Positions 48,501 through 58,855 of a stretch of DNA of 64,000 bases are shown in pieces. A program made the translations under genes and the position numbers. Positions within the stretch are counted from its first letter, which is position 1; the number at the start of each line of letters is the position of its first letter. Under the pieces are notes generated by a model. It worked only from the letters and a program-made list of their open reading frames with translations. It ran no database searches and was not told where the DNA came from. Source of the DNA: Vitellaria paradoxa (lineage: Eukaryota > Streptophyta > Magnoliopsida > Ericales > Sapotaceae); contig CM034236.1 of NCBI GenBank assembly GCA_019916065.1, positions 55,456,690-55,520,689 of the forward strand. The letters run 5' to 3'.

Positions 48501-49500
48501 GGCCAACCACTCCGGGTATGAGACTTCCCGGATGGCCTCCGCCTCTAACAATCAGCCGACCTCCTCTATGACCGCCTCCGCATACTGGAGAGCTGATCGC
48601 CTTGCCTTTTGTACCACAGGTTTTACCCCCGGATTCACATTCAACCTATGAGTCATGATTTCGGGGGAAATACCTAGCATTTCATGGGGAGTCCAGGCGA
48701 ACGTTCCAATATTTTTCAAGAGCATCTCCGTTAGCTCCAGTTTCTCCTCGGCGCTCAGGTTGGTGCCGATCAGGAAGAATTTATCATCCTCAGCCGGGCC
48801 AATCTGATATTTCTCCAGGCCCTCTATGGCTTTCCTCTTTGGTTCACCACCGACATCATCGATCTTTGGGGCGTCCTCGGATAGTTCCGTCAATTGGACT
48901 TGTTCGGGGATAGTTTTGGATTTTAGGGCTGCAGAGAAGCACTTTTGGGAAGTATTTTGATCCCCAAAAATAGAAATCACTTCCCCGCAATAGGGGAACT
49001 TCAGCACCTGGTGGTAGGTTGAGGGGACCGCCTTCAAAGCATGAATCCACGACCTTCTTACTATAGCGTTGTAGGAAGAATGGGAATCCACAACAGTGAA
49101 CTCAACCTCTTGCTCCACCGGACCCACACGGACAGGAATGACAACTCTACCCAAAAACCAGACAGGGGCTGAATTGAATCCTATGAGCGGGCATTCTGCC
49201 GGTTCCAGATCCTCTTCAGTTAATCCGAGCCTCTTAAATAAGCTCAGGAACATGACTTCTGTTGAGCTTCCTGCATCCACCAGAATTCTTCTTACTTCTG
49301 AGTCGAACATGCCCAGAGTGATTACCAGGGCATCATTGTGCGGCAGCTGTACACCAGAATGCTCATCTTCATGAAAGGTGATTTCCTCCATGGCGACTTT
49401 CCTCGGGCGCTTGTTCGGCTGACCCGCAACGCCCAAGATTTTCTTTACTTGGTGGATTGGGGGCATGATTGATGACACTCTGGGGTCGCCGCTCCATATG
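45568..49500 (-). pseudogene. Gypsy pol: protease, RT, RNase H (two), integrase; interrupted
   Basis: Read right to left. Protease with VDAGSSTEVMF (alanine where Ser/Thr is usual) lies in the frame starting about 49478. A stop at 48552 precedes RT (CVDYTDLNKACPKD, FLDAYRGYHQIPM). A one-base loss near 48200 shifts frame before YIDDMVVKS (about 48155). Stops follow at 47668 and 47113. The first RNase H spans about 47870-47390. The second, archaeal-type, RNase H (IEVDGSSTRKRGGVGI, ETEYEALLAGL) spans about 47280-46900. Integrase has a zinc site (HTGGR...CKKCQKF) and core (GLDIVGPL, ISDNGTQF, QSNGQAEATNK). A stop at 45682 precedes the C-terminal end at about 45568. Gag and pol frames differ, so another indel lies near 49480-49500. 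Confidence 0.92.
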
Positions 49501-51189
49501 GATCACGTGGATGACTGCAGGTCTTGGGACATCTCTACGTGCCCTGACCCTTGGTGGGGGTTGAACCTCCTCGGCAGCCTCTTCCCCGGTGATCTCTTCT
49601 CGTTGCTTCCTTGGCTCTCTGTCCTGTGGGGCTGCTTCTCTAGTTCTGCCCTCATCTACGAACTCTTTAAGGTGGCCTTTGCACACCAATTCTTCCAGAT
49701 GATGCCGCAACGATCGGCAGGCTCCGGTGCGATGCCCATTGTCTTGATGATACGCACAATAATTCTTGGAGTTCTCTTTCCCGGGGAAGTCCGGCAGCTT
49801 TCCGGGCCATCGGAAATACGGCTTACTTCTTATTTGAGGGAGGATCTTGAAAATCGGTATCTTGAACACCGTATTGACCGCTTCGAAAACAGACTTCTCT
49901 TCGTCTACGAATCGGCGGCCTCCTCCCCGGCTTTTATCTCCTCTCTGGCCCTGGGATCTCCTTTCTTTTTGCTCGGCCGGCTGTGTCTCGTCCTCCACCT
50001 TGGCGTACTTTTCGATCCGGCACATAAGATCTGACATGTTGGCCACGGGCTTTTTGGTCAAGGAGAGCCACAGCCTATCCTCCTTCCGTAACCCTAGTTT
50101 AAACGAGGTAACGGCCAACTGCTCTGAGCATTGTTCCACCTCGTTGTAGAGCTCCAGGTAGCGGCGAGAATAATCTCTCAACGATTCCCCAGACTTCCTT
50201 TTCATCGTGAGGAGAACGTCAACGGTTTTGGGTTGTTTTGTGTTGGCCAAAAACCGAGTGACGAACTCCTCTGCCAGTTGCTGCCAACACCGAATACTGC
50301 CAGGGGGTAGTTTATGGAACCACTGAAGCGCTGTATCCCCCAAACTGGAAGGGAATACTCTGCACATAAGGTGGTCGTTGCTGCTCCATAACGTCATGGC
50401 CTGCATGTAATAACGGTAGTGGGCCAGGGGGTCAGTTCTCCCATCATAGAGATTAAGCCTCAGAGTTTGGAATTTCTCCGGAGGCTCCGCATCAATTACT
50501 TCATCAACAAATGGGGAAGCAGAGATCCGCCCCAGGGCTTTCCTTGCCATCATGCGCGTGCTCTGGCCCTGAGCGCCCCATTCCTCTGCTTGCCCCCACT
50601 CCTCCACATTTGCCTTTCCAGCTTTCTTACGCTTCAAAGTCAGCTCTTCTTGGTCCGAGCTATCCGCTTCTTCTGAGTGTGCCTCTAGCACCTTTTTCGA
50701 GGAACTCCTTTGGTGATGTGCTTTGGTGGGCATGTCGGCATCAGATTTCGCGTCACGTTTCGCAACGGATTTAGCATGGCGCGAGCCCTTTCTAGAAGGA
50801 GTGACATCACGTCGTGAGCGAGAACGCACCTCCTCTTGTTCATGGGTGTCCCCGTCATCTCCATCAGTGGGGTCCTCGTAAAGAGCGTCGTAACTTTCGT
50901 CAGATTCTGAGTCAGAGTGATCAGAATCGGCTGCATGTCTAGCAGTGGACTTTCCCTTCTCCTTACTTAATTCCAGCAGAATCTCCTCCAGTTCTGCCTG
51001 CTTCTCACTGGCCTTAGCCATCAATTCCTCTCTCCGTTTCAGTGCCTCAGGGTCCTCCATTTTTCTTCTCCTGGCATGCTCCAGACCTGGAGTCTGGATA
51101 ACTAGCGCACTGCCTTTAGTTTTGGCAGGAGTGGAACCATCCCCTGCCCGTGGAGATGGTGGTGGAGTAGTGTTTCCTCCCGAAGTCAT
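49369..51189 (-). CDS. Gypsy gag, open frame of 606 codons
   Basis: ATG at 51189, 97 bp from the 5' LTR. The N-terminal half is acidic and Ser/Arg-rich with coiled-coil potential. The retrotransposon gag domain lies around residues 230-390 (LNLYDGRTDPLAHYRYY, ALQWFHKLPPGSI, DYSRRYLELYNEVEQ). A zinc-finger-like CAYHQDNGHRTGAC lies near residue 480. It would form the virus-like particle shell. The last 40 or so codons read out of frame relative to pol, so the natural C-terminus is probably altered by an indel. Gag is the only long uninterrupted Gypsy gene here. Confidence 0.85.
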   Translation of the reverse strand: MTSGGNTTPPPSPRAGDGSTPAKTKGSALVIQTPGLEHARRRKMEDPEALKRREELMAKASEKQAELEEILLELSKEKGKSTARHAADSDHSDSESDESYDALYEDPTDGDDGDTHEQEEVRSRSRRDVTPSRKGSRHAKSVAKRDAKSDADMPTKAHHQRSSSKKVLEAHSEEADSSDQEELTLKRKKAGKANVEEWGQAEEWGAQGQSTRMMARKALGRISASPFVDEVIDAEPPEKFQTLRLNLYDGRTDPLAHYRYYMQAMTLWSSNDHLMCRVFPSSLGDTALQWFHKLPPGSIRCWQQLAEEFVTRFLANTKQPKTVDVLLTMKRKSGESLRDYSRRYLELYNEVEQCSEQLAVTSFKLGLRKEDRLWLSLTKKPVANMSDLMCRIEKYAKVEDETQPAEQKERRSQGQRGDKSRGGGRRFVDEEKSVFEAVNTVFKIPIFKILPQIRSKPYFRWPGKLPDFPGKENSKNYCAYHQDNGHRTGACRSLRHHLEELVCKGHLKEFVDEGRTREAAPQDREPRKQREEITGEEAAEEVQPPPRVRARRDVPRPAVIHVIHMERRPQSVINHAPNPPSKENLGRCGSAEQAPEESRHGGNHLS

Positions 51190-51265
51190 TATGTGGACAA
51201 GTACTAGAGACTTGACAAAGAAACAAGAAAAAAGCTGGTGAACAACAATACTGGGCTAAACAACG

Positions 51266-51286
51266 AGCCCCACGGTGGGCGCCAAA
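51266..51286 (-). promoter_or_regulatory. Primer binding site of the Gypsy element
   Basis: Directly next to the 5' LTR the minus strand reads tttggcgcccaccgtgggg. The tggcgcc start matches a CCA-ending tRNA 3' terminus. I do not assign the tRNA. Confidence 0.65.
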
Positions 51287-52175
51287 TGTTCGACAGCAAA
51301 AATTACCACCGGAACTGCTAACCACGCCAACCAGAAATGCAATCGCCGACCTGCCGAACAAAGACAGAAAGAAAGGTGACGGCCGGAGAGGAAGTCTCTG
51401 GCCGGAAAACCCTCCGATGCTTAAGTCAGCAAGTCGCTCAAAGAAGGAAACTTTTAGGGAGCAAGTGAGTAAAAGCTTAAGTTGGCGATAGTCAGCTTAC
51501 CTCTGTGGTTCAGTAGAATATCCTATATATAGTAGTCCGAATAATGATTAAAGCATACCTGCGACTTGACGTTACGGACACTGCCGTGTCCCTCTCTTTC
51601 ATCTTTGCTTTAAATACTCTTCCCCTTCATTTAATGCCTCAAACCCCTCATTTAATACACCATGCCTCTCATTTAATGCTTCTGGTGACTTAACACGGCA
51701 TTACATCAGAATTTTAGGGTCAGACTGTCTTCCTATCACATCAACCAACTACTCGTGACGAGATGGACTGATTTAGTTACTTCCTCAGAGACAAATACCT
51801 AGTTCAGTCTTAACTACGGTGCATTTATGGTCATGAGCTCTCTTTAAAGGCTGTGGGTCCCAGATCCAACATTTACTAGCCGCCAATGGATGGGCCGAGC
51901 AAACTAGCTACCAAGATCCTTGGCTATAGCCATGTAGCAACACATTGTTCATTGGTGCTGAGGTTTAGGGTATTCTTTGGAACACTAACCTTAAGACATG
52001 TGTTCATGTATAACACTCACGTGGAGCTAATGTTCGGCAGGACGCCACGTGTCACGACGCAACGTGTTCGGTGAACTACTACGTGGCTCAGATGAATATG
52101 CTCGGCATTGGGCCACGTGACGCATTGACTACACTTGTTCGGCACCCGTACATCTAAGTATTATTTTGCCCAACA
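51287..52175 (-). repeat. 5' LTR of the Gypsy element
   Basis: 889 bp, about 97-98% identical to the other LTR. It keeps the ACGTG cluster at about 52017-52125. Confidence 0.93.
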
Positions 52176-52180
52176 GAAGT

Positions 52181-52504
52181 GATGGTCCTTCTATGTTCCA
52201 TTGCCTGTCTTGATAATTTGTTCCGTTATTGTATAGCTACCAAATACGTATGTATAGGTGAAATTGAGTTCGACTAAAATGAGTTGGTTTAACAGAACTA
52301 TACGTGTAGTGCTGACGTCATGTGGCTCCACACTTGGTTATTGCCTGGTTCTCTAGTTTCTTTCTCACAAAACAAGCTTATTGCTCTCTAACTTCAAAAC
52401 ACAGGCAAAGACCCCAAGTTTGCATATCTAATAAATTTTCCAGTCTGACGGATTGCAAAGCAAGCCTTAATCATGCCAAAATGGGAAAAAGATTACAAGA
52501 AATT
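52181..52504 (-). other. 3' flank of RLK4
   Basis: From about 52390 it matches the RLK5 3' flank (ccagtctgacggattgcaaagc; compare 62440), so it is probably 3' untranslated region of the duplicated pair. Nothing else recognised. Confidence 0.55.
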
Positions 52505-54480
52505 TCACTCATCTATGAACTTATATATTTCTTGTTTCATCAACTGCTCCATTGTAATTGCGTGCAGAGGGACTGATAATGGTGGTCCACGAGCAAGAAA
52601 CTCTCGAGACACCTTTTGCATTGTTGGCCGAGATCTTGGATTGGGGTGCAAGCATGCCATCGCCACTGCTGCTTTTAGAAACAAATTCTGAATAAGCAAT
52701 TGGTTGCGAGGAGGCAACAGGCGGGGGTCTAACACATCCTTCAACAGTGTACTTTGAGCAGATGTTGACGATGATATTGAAGATGGGAGTTCTCCTGGAT
52801 GCCTACCCATTATTGTTTCCAATGCAACCATCCCAAAACTGTAAACATCACATTTTTCTGTTATGGACATGGTGTATGCAAATTCTGCATTGACAGAAGA
52901 TTTGTGAGCATCTTTATTTATTCATTTATTTATTTATTATTATTATTTTTTTTTTGGTTTCTTTCCCGGCAGCAATCATATAGAGATGGCACTTGTCATT
53001 GATCAATTCAATATGCTACTTCATAAACTATACAATTACCCTATTCGGCGGAGCTAAGAGCATTAGTGCTTGGCAAGTGTCTAATTATTAAAGTTAACTG
53101 TACTTGGAGGAATGAAGTCTCTTAGGCTGTTGACAAATTTAGTAGTAAGAACTTTGCTAGTGTGTTACGGAAAATAGCTTGGGCTGCTTTTGTTTATCAC
53201 ACATGATTAGAGAGAAATGCAAGACTTTTCAAAAGACTTTCATCTTCAGTAGCCACCATCGTGCAAAGTATAGTCTATGAAGTTGGAGTCAAAATTTTTA
53301 AGATTCCTGTCATAACTGACACTGAAGAGAACATTATGTTGTATACTAATTGGGGGATCCTATTGTAACTAATACTTTTGTAATATAGGGGTATGCCCCT
53401 AAGATAATGTACATATTCTCCTATTAATCCAAAATATTCTTAATTATCCAAAAAAAAAAAAAAAACTATATAATTAGAAAATTTTTCCAATTTAACTTGG
53501 TCGATGATTTTGAAATTGTAACTCCATGAAAGTACACTTAATCAATGCTGCATCATTTTAATTATACTGTTTAGAAAAATTTTCTGATAGAGTAGCATCC
53601 CCCCCCCCCCCCAAAAAAAAAGGAAGTGAAATGGTTTACCAGGAGCAATGTATCCGTAAGTGCCTGCCACTACGGTTCGATTGGAAGAATCAGGGTTCAG
53701 CAATCTCGCAGTCCCAAAGTCAGAGACGTGAGCTACGAGTTCTGAATCCAGAAGAATGTTGTTGCTTGATATGTCTCGGTGAATTACTGGTGGGTTGCAA
53801 TCGTGATGCAGGTAAGACAAAGCATGAGCAATGCCTTTCACTGCATTTACCCTCTTAGACCAATCCAATTCCACACCTTCATCATCATCCCTCAGTACAG
53901 AAAAGAGGCTTCCCCTCTCCATGTACTCGTAAACAAGAAACATGCATCGCCTGTGCAAACAAAACCCATAAAGTTTCACAATGTTCCTATGCCTAATTTT
54001 AGACAGAACCTCTGCCTCATTCCTAAAACTCCTGCCATATGCCGGCACTTCACCTTCCGGGCAGTGAAGTTTTTTGAGTGCAACCACTTTTCCACTCGGT
54101 AGACGTGCTTTGTAAACAGTTCCATAGCCCCCCCTTCCGATACAATACTTGATGTCGAAGTTATTTGTCGCTTCAATGATGTCTTCATAAGCTATTTTTC
54201 CATCGAAGTTCCATATTGAGAATAAGTCTCCGTGCTTCGTTGATCTTGTTTCAGGTTGGATTTTTTTAGTATTGCGTAGGAGGAGGAACGTGATTCCTAA
54301 AACAAAGAAGACTACAAAAATGACGACAGTTGAAGCAATGGCAATGTAGCGCATGATCCTCAACATTTTCCTTCCTCTGCTGTTAGTTGGAGGTCGAAGA
54401 ATGAAATGAATAAGGCGCCTCCGCATAACCACCAAGGAAAGCCTTCTTATAATTATAAAGTGGCTTTATGATGATGTTCT
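52505..54480 (-). pseudogene. RLK4: truncated LRR receptor kinase lacking the ectodomain
   Basis: Exon 2 is 52884-52505 and exon 1 runs from 53640 up to about 54480. The open frame covers a transmembrane helix (YIAIASTVVIFVVFFVLGI) and a complete kinase with [29 protein letters not shown] across the intron and SRPTM. Upstream of AFLGGYAE (a frame broken by an indel and a stop near 54380) homology ends. There are no LRRs or signal peptide. The sequence beyond resembles intergenic DNA found near 33280-33860. Possible ATGs exist (54426), so a membrane-anchored or cytosolic kinase stub could be made, but no promoter of the family is present. The 755-bp intron holds a LINE. Confidence 0.82.
53039..53462 (+). 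mobile_element. 5'-truncated LINE in the RLK4 intron
   Basis: About 424 bp ending in a poly-A tail (53449-53462) and flanked by 14-bp repeats differing by one base (aaactatacaatta, 53025-53038; aaactatataatta, 53463-53476). Codons such as WAAFVYH and ERNARLF near 53190-53230 resemble the C-terminal end of plant LINE reverse transcriptases. The RLK5 intron (about 63005) has the unoccupied target. Confidence 0.85.
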
Positions 54481-54810
54481 TCTTATAATTATGAGATAAT
54501 TATAATTTTTTCGATTTCTATTAATAATTAGGGCATTGCGATATCAGTTTTTAAGTGCCTTCCTTAACTATGTTGTCATGACTTCACCGGTTAATCAAAA
54601 GACTTCACAGGCGAGGTCTTCGGTCTTTCCTTAAATAATTGCAATCAAGTGCATTGTGCTAAAAAAATTAAAATAAAATAAACAATTCCATCTTGACGCG
54701 TGGAAATCATTGTCGTCTTTGTCGGGTCAAGCCGCGTTGGCTTTGCATTTGTGGGACAAACTAATCCATCTCACCGGCCACTCTCTGCTAGGCTTAAAAA
54801 ATCAAAGGCA
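54481..54810. other. Sequence joined to the truncated RLK4
   Basis: Matches scattered parts of 33270-33860 (gtgcattgtgctaaaaaaatta, tcgggtcaagccgcg, ggctttgcattt). The junction near 54480 is where the ectodomain was lost. No gene. Confidence 0.55.
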
Positions 54811-55135
54811 CATTTGGTTTGTTTTTTATTTTTTATTTTTTGTTTCGAATTCATTTTTTATTTTATATTTTTTAAAAATAAAAAAAATAATTCAAAACGT
54901 ATTTGATCATTTGTATTTTTAAAATTTATTTTAGAAAATAAAAAATAAGAATACACATAAAATGAAAAACTATAAAAAATTATTTTGAGCATTTTTAATC
55001 AAGAATAAAAAAATCTCAAAATAATAAAAATAAAATATTTTTTATTTCCTTATCTTAAAATTTTTAAAATATAAACTAAAAATAGAAAAATAACTAAATG
55101 TCACTTAAATAATTAAAAATCTTTACTCGTTATTT
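54811..55135. mobile_element. AT-rich MITE-like element, ggcacatttgg family
   Basis: Ends ggcacatttggtttg and actaaatgtcactt form an imperfect inverted repeat. The interior (aaaacgtatttgatcat, aaaatttttaaaatataaa) is shared with 55340-55575 and 58490-59150, making a family of at least three copies. No coding capacity. Confidence 0.55.
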
Positions 55136-56435
55136 AATTAAATATGCCTTATTATGAAAGTTATAAATTTCATAGTAGCTTTATTGTATTATTGAAATCA
55201 TATTGATTAAAAAAAAAAAATAGAGTACGTTTGAATTGTGGAGTGACGTATTAGAGGCGTTGCCTCAAATTAAAAAAGCGTTCACACCTGTGTGTTTTTC
55301 TTGTCTTCGCATTTTTCATTTTACGCTTTTGAAAATAAGGAAAAATGTCAAAACGTATTTGATCATTTATTTTTTTAAAATTTGTTTGAGAAAATATAAA
55401 ATAAACTTACACATTAAATGAAAAATGACAAAACATCGTTTTGAGTTTTTTTAATTCAAAACAAGAAAAATTTTTAAATAATAAAAATAGAGCATTTTCT
55501 GTTTCTTTATTTTAAAATTTTTAAAATATAAAATGAAAACAGAAAATAGTAAAATAAATCAAATGTCACCTCACTTTTTATCCTGCTTTCTTTGCTTTTA
55601 CTCGCGTTTTCTTATCTTTCTCTGTGGTTTTTTAATAAATTTGGATAATTATATTTAATTTAATAATAAATAATCGTCTTGGTTATTATCCAATTACTTT
55701 TTGTTTTATATAATTTTACCAAAATTTAATTTTTAGTTTTTGTTTAGTAAATTTAGTCACATTATTTTATAAAATAAATAGTAATAAATGTGAAAATTTT
55801 ACTTAAAAAAAAGCTCAACTTTTTTCATTCATGCAAGGATTCTCCTATTTAGAAGCATTTGATTACATTTTTTGTCTGATAAATTTTTTCTCTTTCTATT
55901 ATTTTATTTTATATTTATCCAATTTTTTTGGTATTCGCCTCTCTCTCTCTCTCTAACAAATTTAATAGTTTTGAAAATTTATATTTATATTTATTTAGTT
56001 TGTATTTGGGTCAATAATTTGTCAAAATAAACGAAAAGAAATAATTCACGTGTACGCTCTTTGAAGCTGCATGCTTGCGTTCACATCTTATATTTTTTAA
56101 CCTTTTATTATTTTATTCTATATATATCTAATTTTTTTCTCTCTCTCAATCCATCCTATTATCTCTCTCTCTAACAAACAACTTTGATATTTTGAAAGCT
56201 TAAATCTTCTATATATATAAAGAGGAATTGACATGTGTGTCCATTGAGGTATGTATGTATATGCGTTCATGTGCATCCTGACTCTTCTTTTTTTTCCCCC
56301 AAAAATCAAATGCTTTTTTGTTAATAATTTTTTTCTCTCTCTTTTTTTATCCAATTTTCTTGTTTTTTTTTTCTCATTCGTGCCTCTATATATATTTTTT
56401 CAAACAACTTCAATATTGTAAAAAACTATTTTTTT
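55136..56435. other. Intergenic AT-rich region with microsatellites
   Basis: Contains a second partial copy of the preceding family (about 55340-55575, ending caaatgtcacc). It also has two or three diverged repeats of a segment with (CT)n followed by aacaa (55940, 56160, 56330), spaced about 190-220 bp. No gene recognised. Confidence 0.45.
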
Positions 56436-56730
56436 GGTGCGTTTGGAAATCAGAAAAATCGAGAAAGTGCATGTGTTTAGTTATTTTTTGACGTTTGATT
56501 AACATAATTAAAATTTTGATTAAATTAGTTTCAATGTAACCCCACCTACTTGTTCAAATGGTTTTGATTAGAAAAATTGTTAGAAAATTGACAAAAATTA
56601 AAAAAAATTTAATAAAAATTAATAAAAATTAATAAAAGTCAGTAAAAATAAATTTTTAAATTAATACACAAAAAACGAAAATAACCAAAATTTAGTAAGA
56701 GCTGGTGTTTATTTGTGCACCAAACACTCC
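56436..56730. mobile_element. MITE-like element, gtgcgtttgg ends
   Basis: Starts ggtgcgtttggaaat and ends gcaccaaacactcc; the interior has repeated aaattaataaaa. It abuts module A copy 6. Ends are imperfect. Confidence 0.5.
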
Positions 56731-56734
56731 ATAA

Positions 56735-57240
56735 TTGGTAGATGATACTTTTCCTTCTATATTCCTTGCTATCGTGGCGTGAGTGAGAATGACGGGGTTG
56801 TTCCAATATGTATGGAGTTCAATACAAAACACGGCAATGATTATACGTATAGGTGTCCTTTGAGACACATCAAAACCCACAAAAAATTACAAAATTTGCT
56901 GCGTGTTACTTTTTTATTTAACTTTTTTTTATTATTTTATGATCCAAAAATCACGATTATGTATATATAATAATATATATAACGTATCCCTCCCCCCCAC
57001 TTTGTAGAATTTGATGGTTCGCGTGGCATTCCATCTGGAGACTGCACATGATCCTGATTCTGCTGAAATCAAAATTAAGAAGTGGAAAAATTGCGACACA
57101 ATTCCTAATCCTAATAAAAAGTAAGGCTTAAATCACAACAATGTTCTTCATTTATTTATTTATATGTAAAACATTTTTACATTCCAATTAATGCAATTAA
57201 CATGACCTTCGCAGAAAATCTGGTTGCAGAGGAAGGTAGT
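56735..57240. repeat. Module A, copy 6 (partial)
   Basis: Contains ggtagatgatacttttccttc, aacacggcaatgattata, tttgatggttcgcg and ctaatcctaataaaaag, matching 31540-32100. The left part with gattggctgaccg is missing. Confidence 0.7.
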
Positions 57241-57349
57241 TGATTGAGGAACAAAGAGTATGTTTAATACATGACAATAGAGCGGATTAATCTATTTTCA
57301 CTTTAATCTATTTTTAGCTGTTCTCTAAGAATAGTTATTCTGCCATTAA

Positions 57350-57510
57350 GGTTCTGTTGGGAGTAACAAAAAAAACTCTAAAAAAAAGGTAAAAAATACT
57401 AAAAATTTTTAAAAATTATTTACTTTTTATCTTATTGCATAAATTACAAGTCTAAAATTCATCTCACTTTATCTCATTTTATCTCACTTTTTTTCATTCC
57501 AAACGCAACC
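57350..57510. mobile_element. MITE in the A-B linker
   Basis: About 160 bp with ends gttctgttggg and ccaaacgcaac, interrupting the linker that is continuous near 32250. Confidence 0.5.
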
Positions 57511-57639
57511 TATGTGAAAAAAAAAAACATTTCACAATTTAAGTATTAACATAGACATTTCATTCTAATCAAGATTCGATCTAAAAAATGAAAAAATAAA
57601 AATAAAAAAGCAACTACTATGCGATCACAAATATCTCTA

Positions 57640-58280
57640 AGTCACTCTCTTGGATTGTAAAATAATTATTTTATTCTTGGATCCTACTTCAGCCTAAATT
57701 TGAATTTGAGTTATAAAATGATCATTTTGTCTATGGATTTATTTTTTTGCCCAAATTCGTATTTTGGGTTTTCTAAAAAAAAATCACAAACATGTTTCTT
57801 AATAACAAAAAAAATTTTACCCGATCCAAACTCAAGTCATAAAATGACCATTTTACCCCTAACCTATTTTTTGCCCAAATTTATATTATGGGCTTCCCAA
57901 AACATTAAAACTTGTTTATTAATAACTAAGCAAATTTTGGTACAATCCGAATTCAAACCAGAAAATGATAATTTTATCCTTGGACTTATTTTTAGTCCAA
58001 ATTCGTATTATAGGCTACCTAAAAGCCTAAAAAGTATTCATTGACATATTTTTTAATAGATAATTAAATTTCAGCTTGATTTGAATTCAAACAGTAAAAT
58101 GACATTTTTTTCCCTTTGCTCACTTTTTCCTAAATTGTATTCTAGACTTCACAAAAAAGTAACATATATATATATATATATATATATATTGATATGTTTT
58201 TTAATAGTTAGGAAAATTTTGACCAAATTTAAACTTCACCCATAAAATGACCATTTTACTATATGCCTCCTTTTTTTTTG
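57640..58280. repeat. Module B, block 5
   Basis: Units with core taaaatgaccatttta (for example about 57840 and 58242), spaced roughly 120-140 bp. An (AT)n tract (58164-58189) has grown inside it. Confidence 0.75.
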
Positions 58281-58855
58281 GTCTCAGATTAAATAAGATC
58301 TATTTTATAATTTTTTAAAAATTAATGTTAGTATATTTAAAATTTAAATGTCGATTATATTCTCATAATTGTTATATTGACAATCAAATAAATAAATAGA
58401 ATAAGTATTCCATTCTTTTCCCATTCTCATTTTATTCTCATCTTTCATTCCATTTTCTTTTCACGAACCAAACAAAACTTAATGTGGCATTTGATTGATA
58501 TTTCTATTTTTTATTTTTTGCTTTTGTTTTCTATTTTCTATTTTATATGTTTTATGCTTTTAAAATCTCAAAACACGTAAAAAATAAAAAACACATTTGG
58601 TTTGACATTTTTTATCTTCTGTATTTTAAGATTTTTCTTGTTTTGGATTGAAAACACCGAAAATGATTTTTTTCAGTTTGGTTTTTACGTGTAAATCCAT
58701 TTTCTATTTTCTAGAACAGATTTTTAAAATATAAGTAATCAAATAAGTTTTGAATTGTTTTCCTTATTTTAAAAAACGTAAAGTGAAAAATGAGCTCAAA
58801 ACAGATTTACCAAGATATGGAGGGTAGGCCAATCATGGGTTGAAAGGATATATAA
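58281..58855. other. Intergenic with a MITE-like copy
   Basis: From about 58490 the sequence (gtggcatttgattg, then ttctattttctattttat) matches the 54811 family. No gene. Confidence 0.45.

Larger units (their letters stand above)
39991..52175 (-). mobile_element. Tat-type Ty3/Gypsy retrotransposon with antisense gene
   Basis: The 12,185-bp element has LTRs of 892 and 889 bp and target duplication gaagt (39986-39990 and 52176-52180). Transcription runs right to left: 5' LTR (52175-51287), primer site, gag, protease, RT, two RNase H domains, integrase, 113-bp tandem array, opposite-strand gene, purine tract, 3' LTR (40882-39991). The order with integrase last defines Gypsy. A second RNase H after the first, plus extra genes, is typical of the Tat lineage. 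About 20 substitutions and 2 indels separate the LTRs by hand count (about 2.3%), so it is younger than the Copia element. Pol has stops and frameshifts. Confidence 0.93.

Noticed and set aside
49465..50034. 189-codon plus-strand frame opposite Gypsy gag
   Set aside because: It is a shadow of the GC-rich gag frame, with no recognisable domain and no ATG context or splice signals.
53600..53622. Poly-C/poly-A run as a regulatory or structural signal
   Set aside because: It lies in the RLK4 intron near the donor and looks like a low-complexity tract prone to sequencing error.
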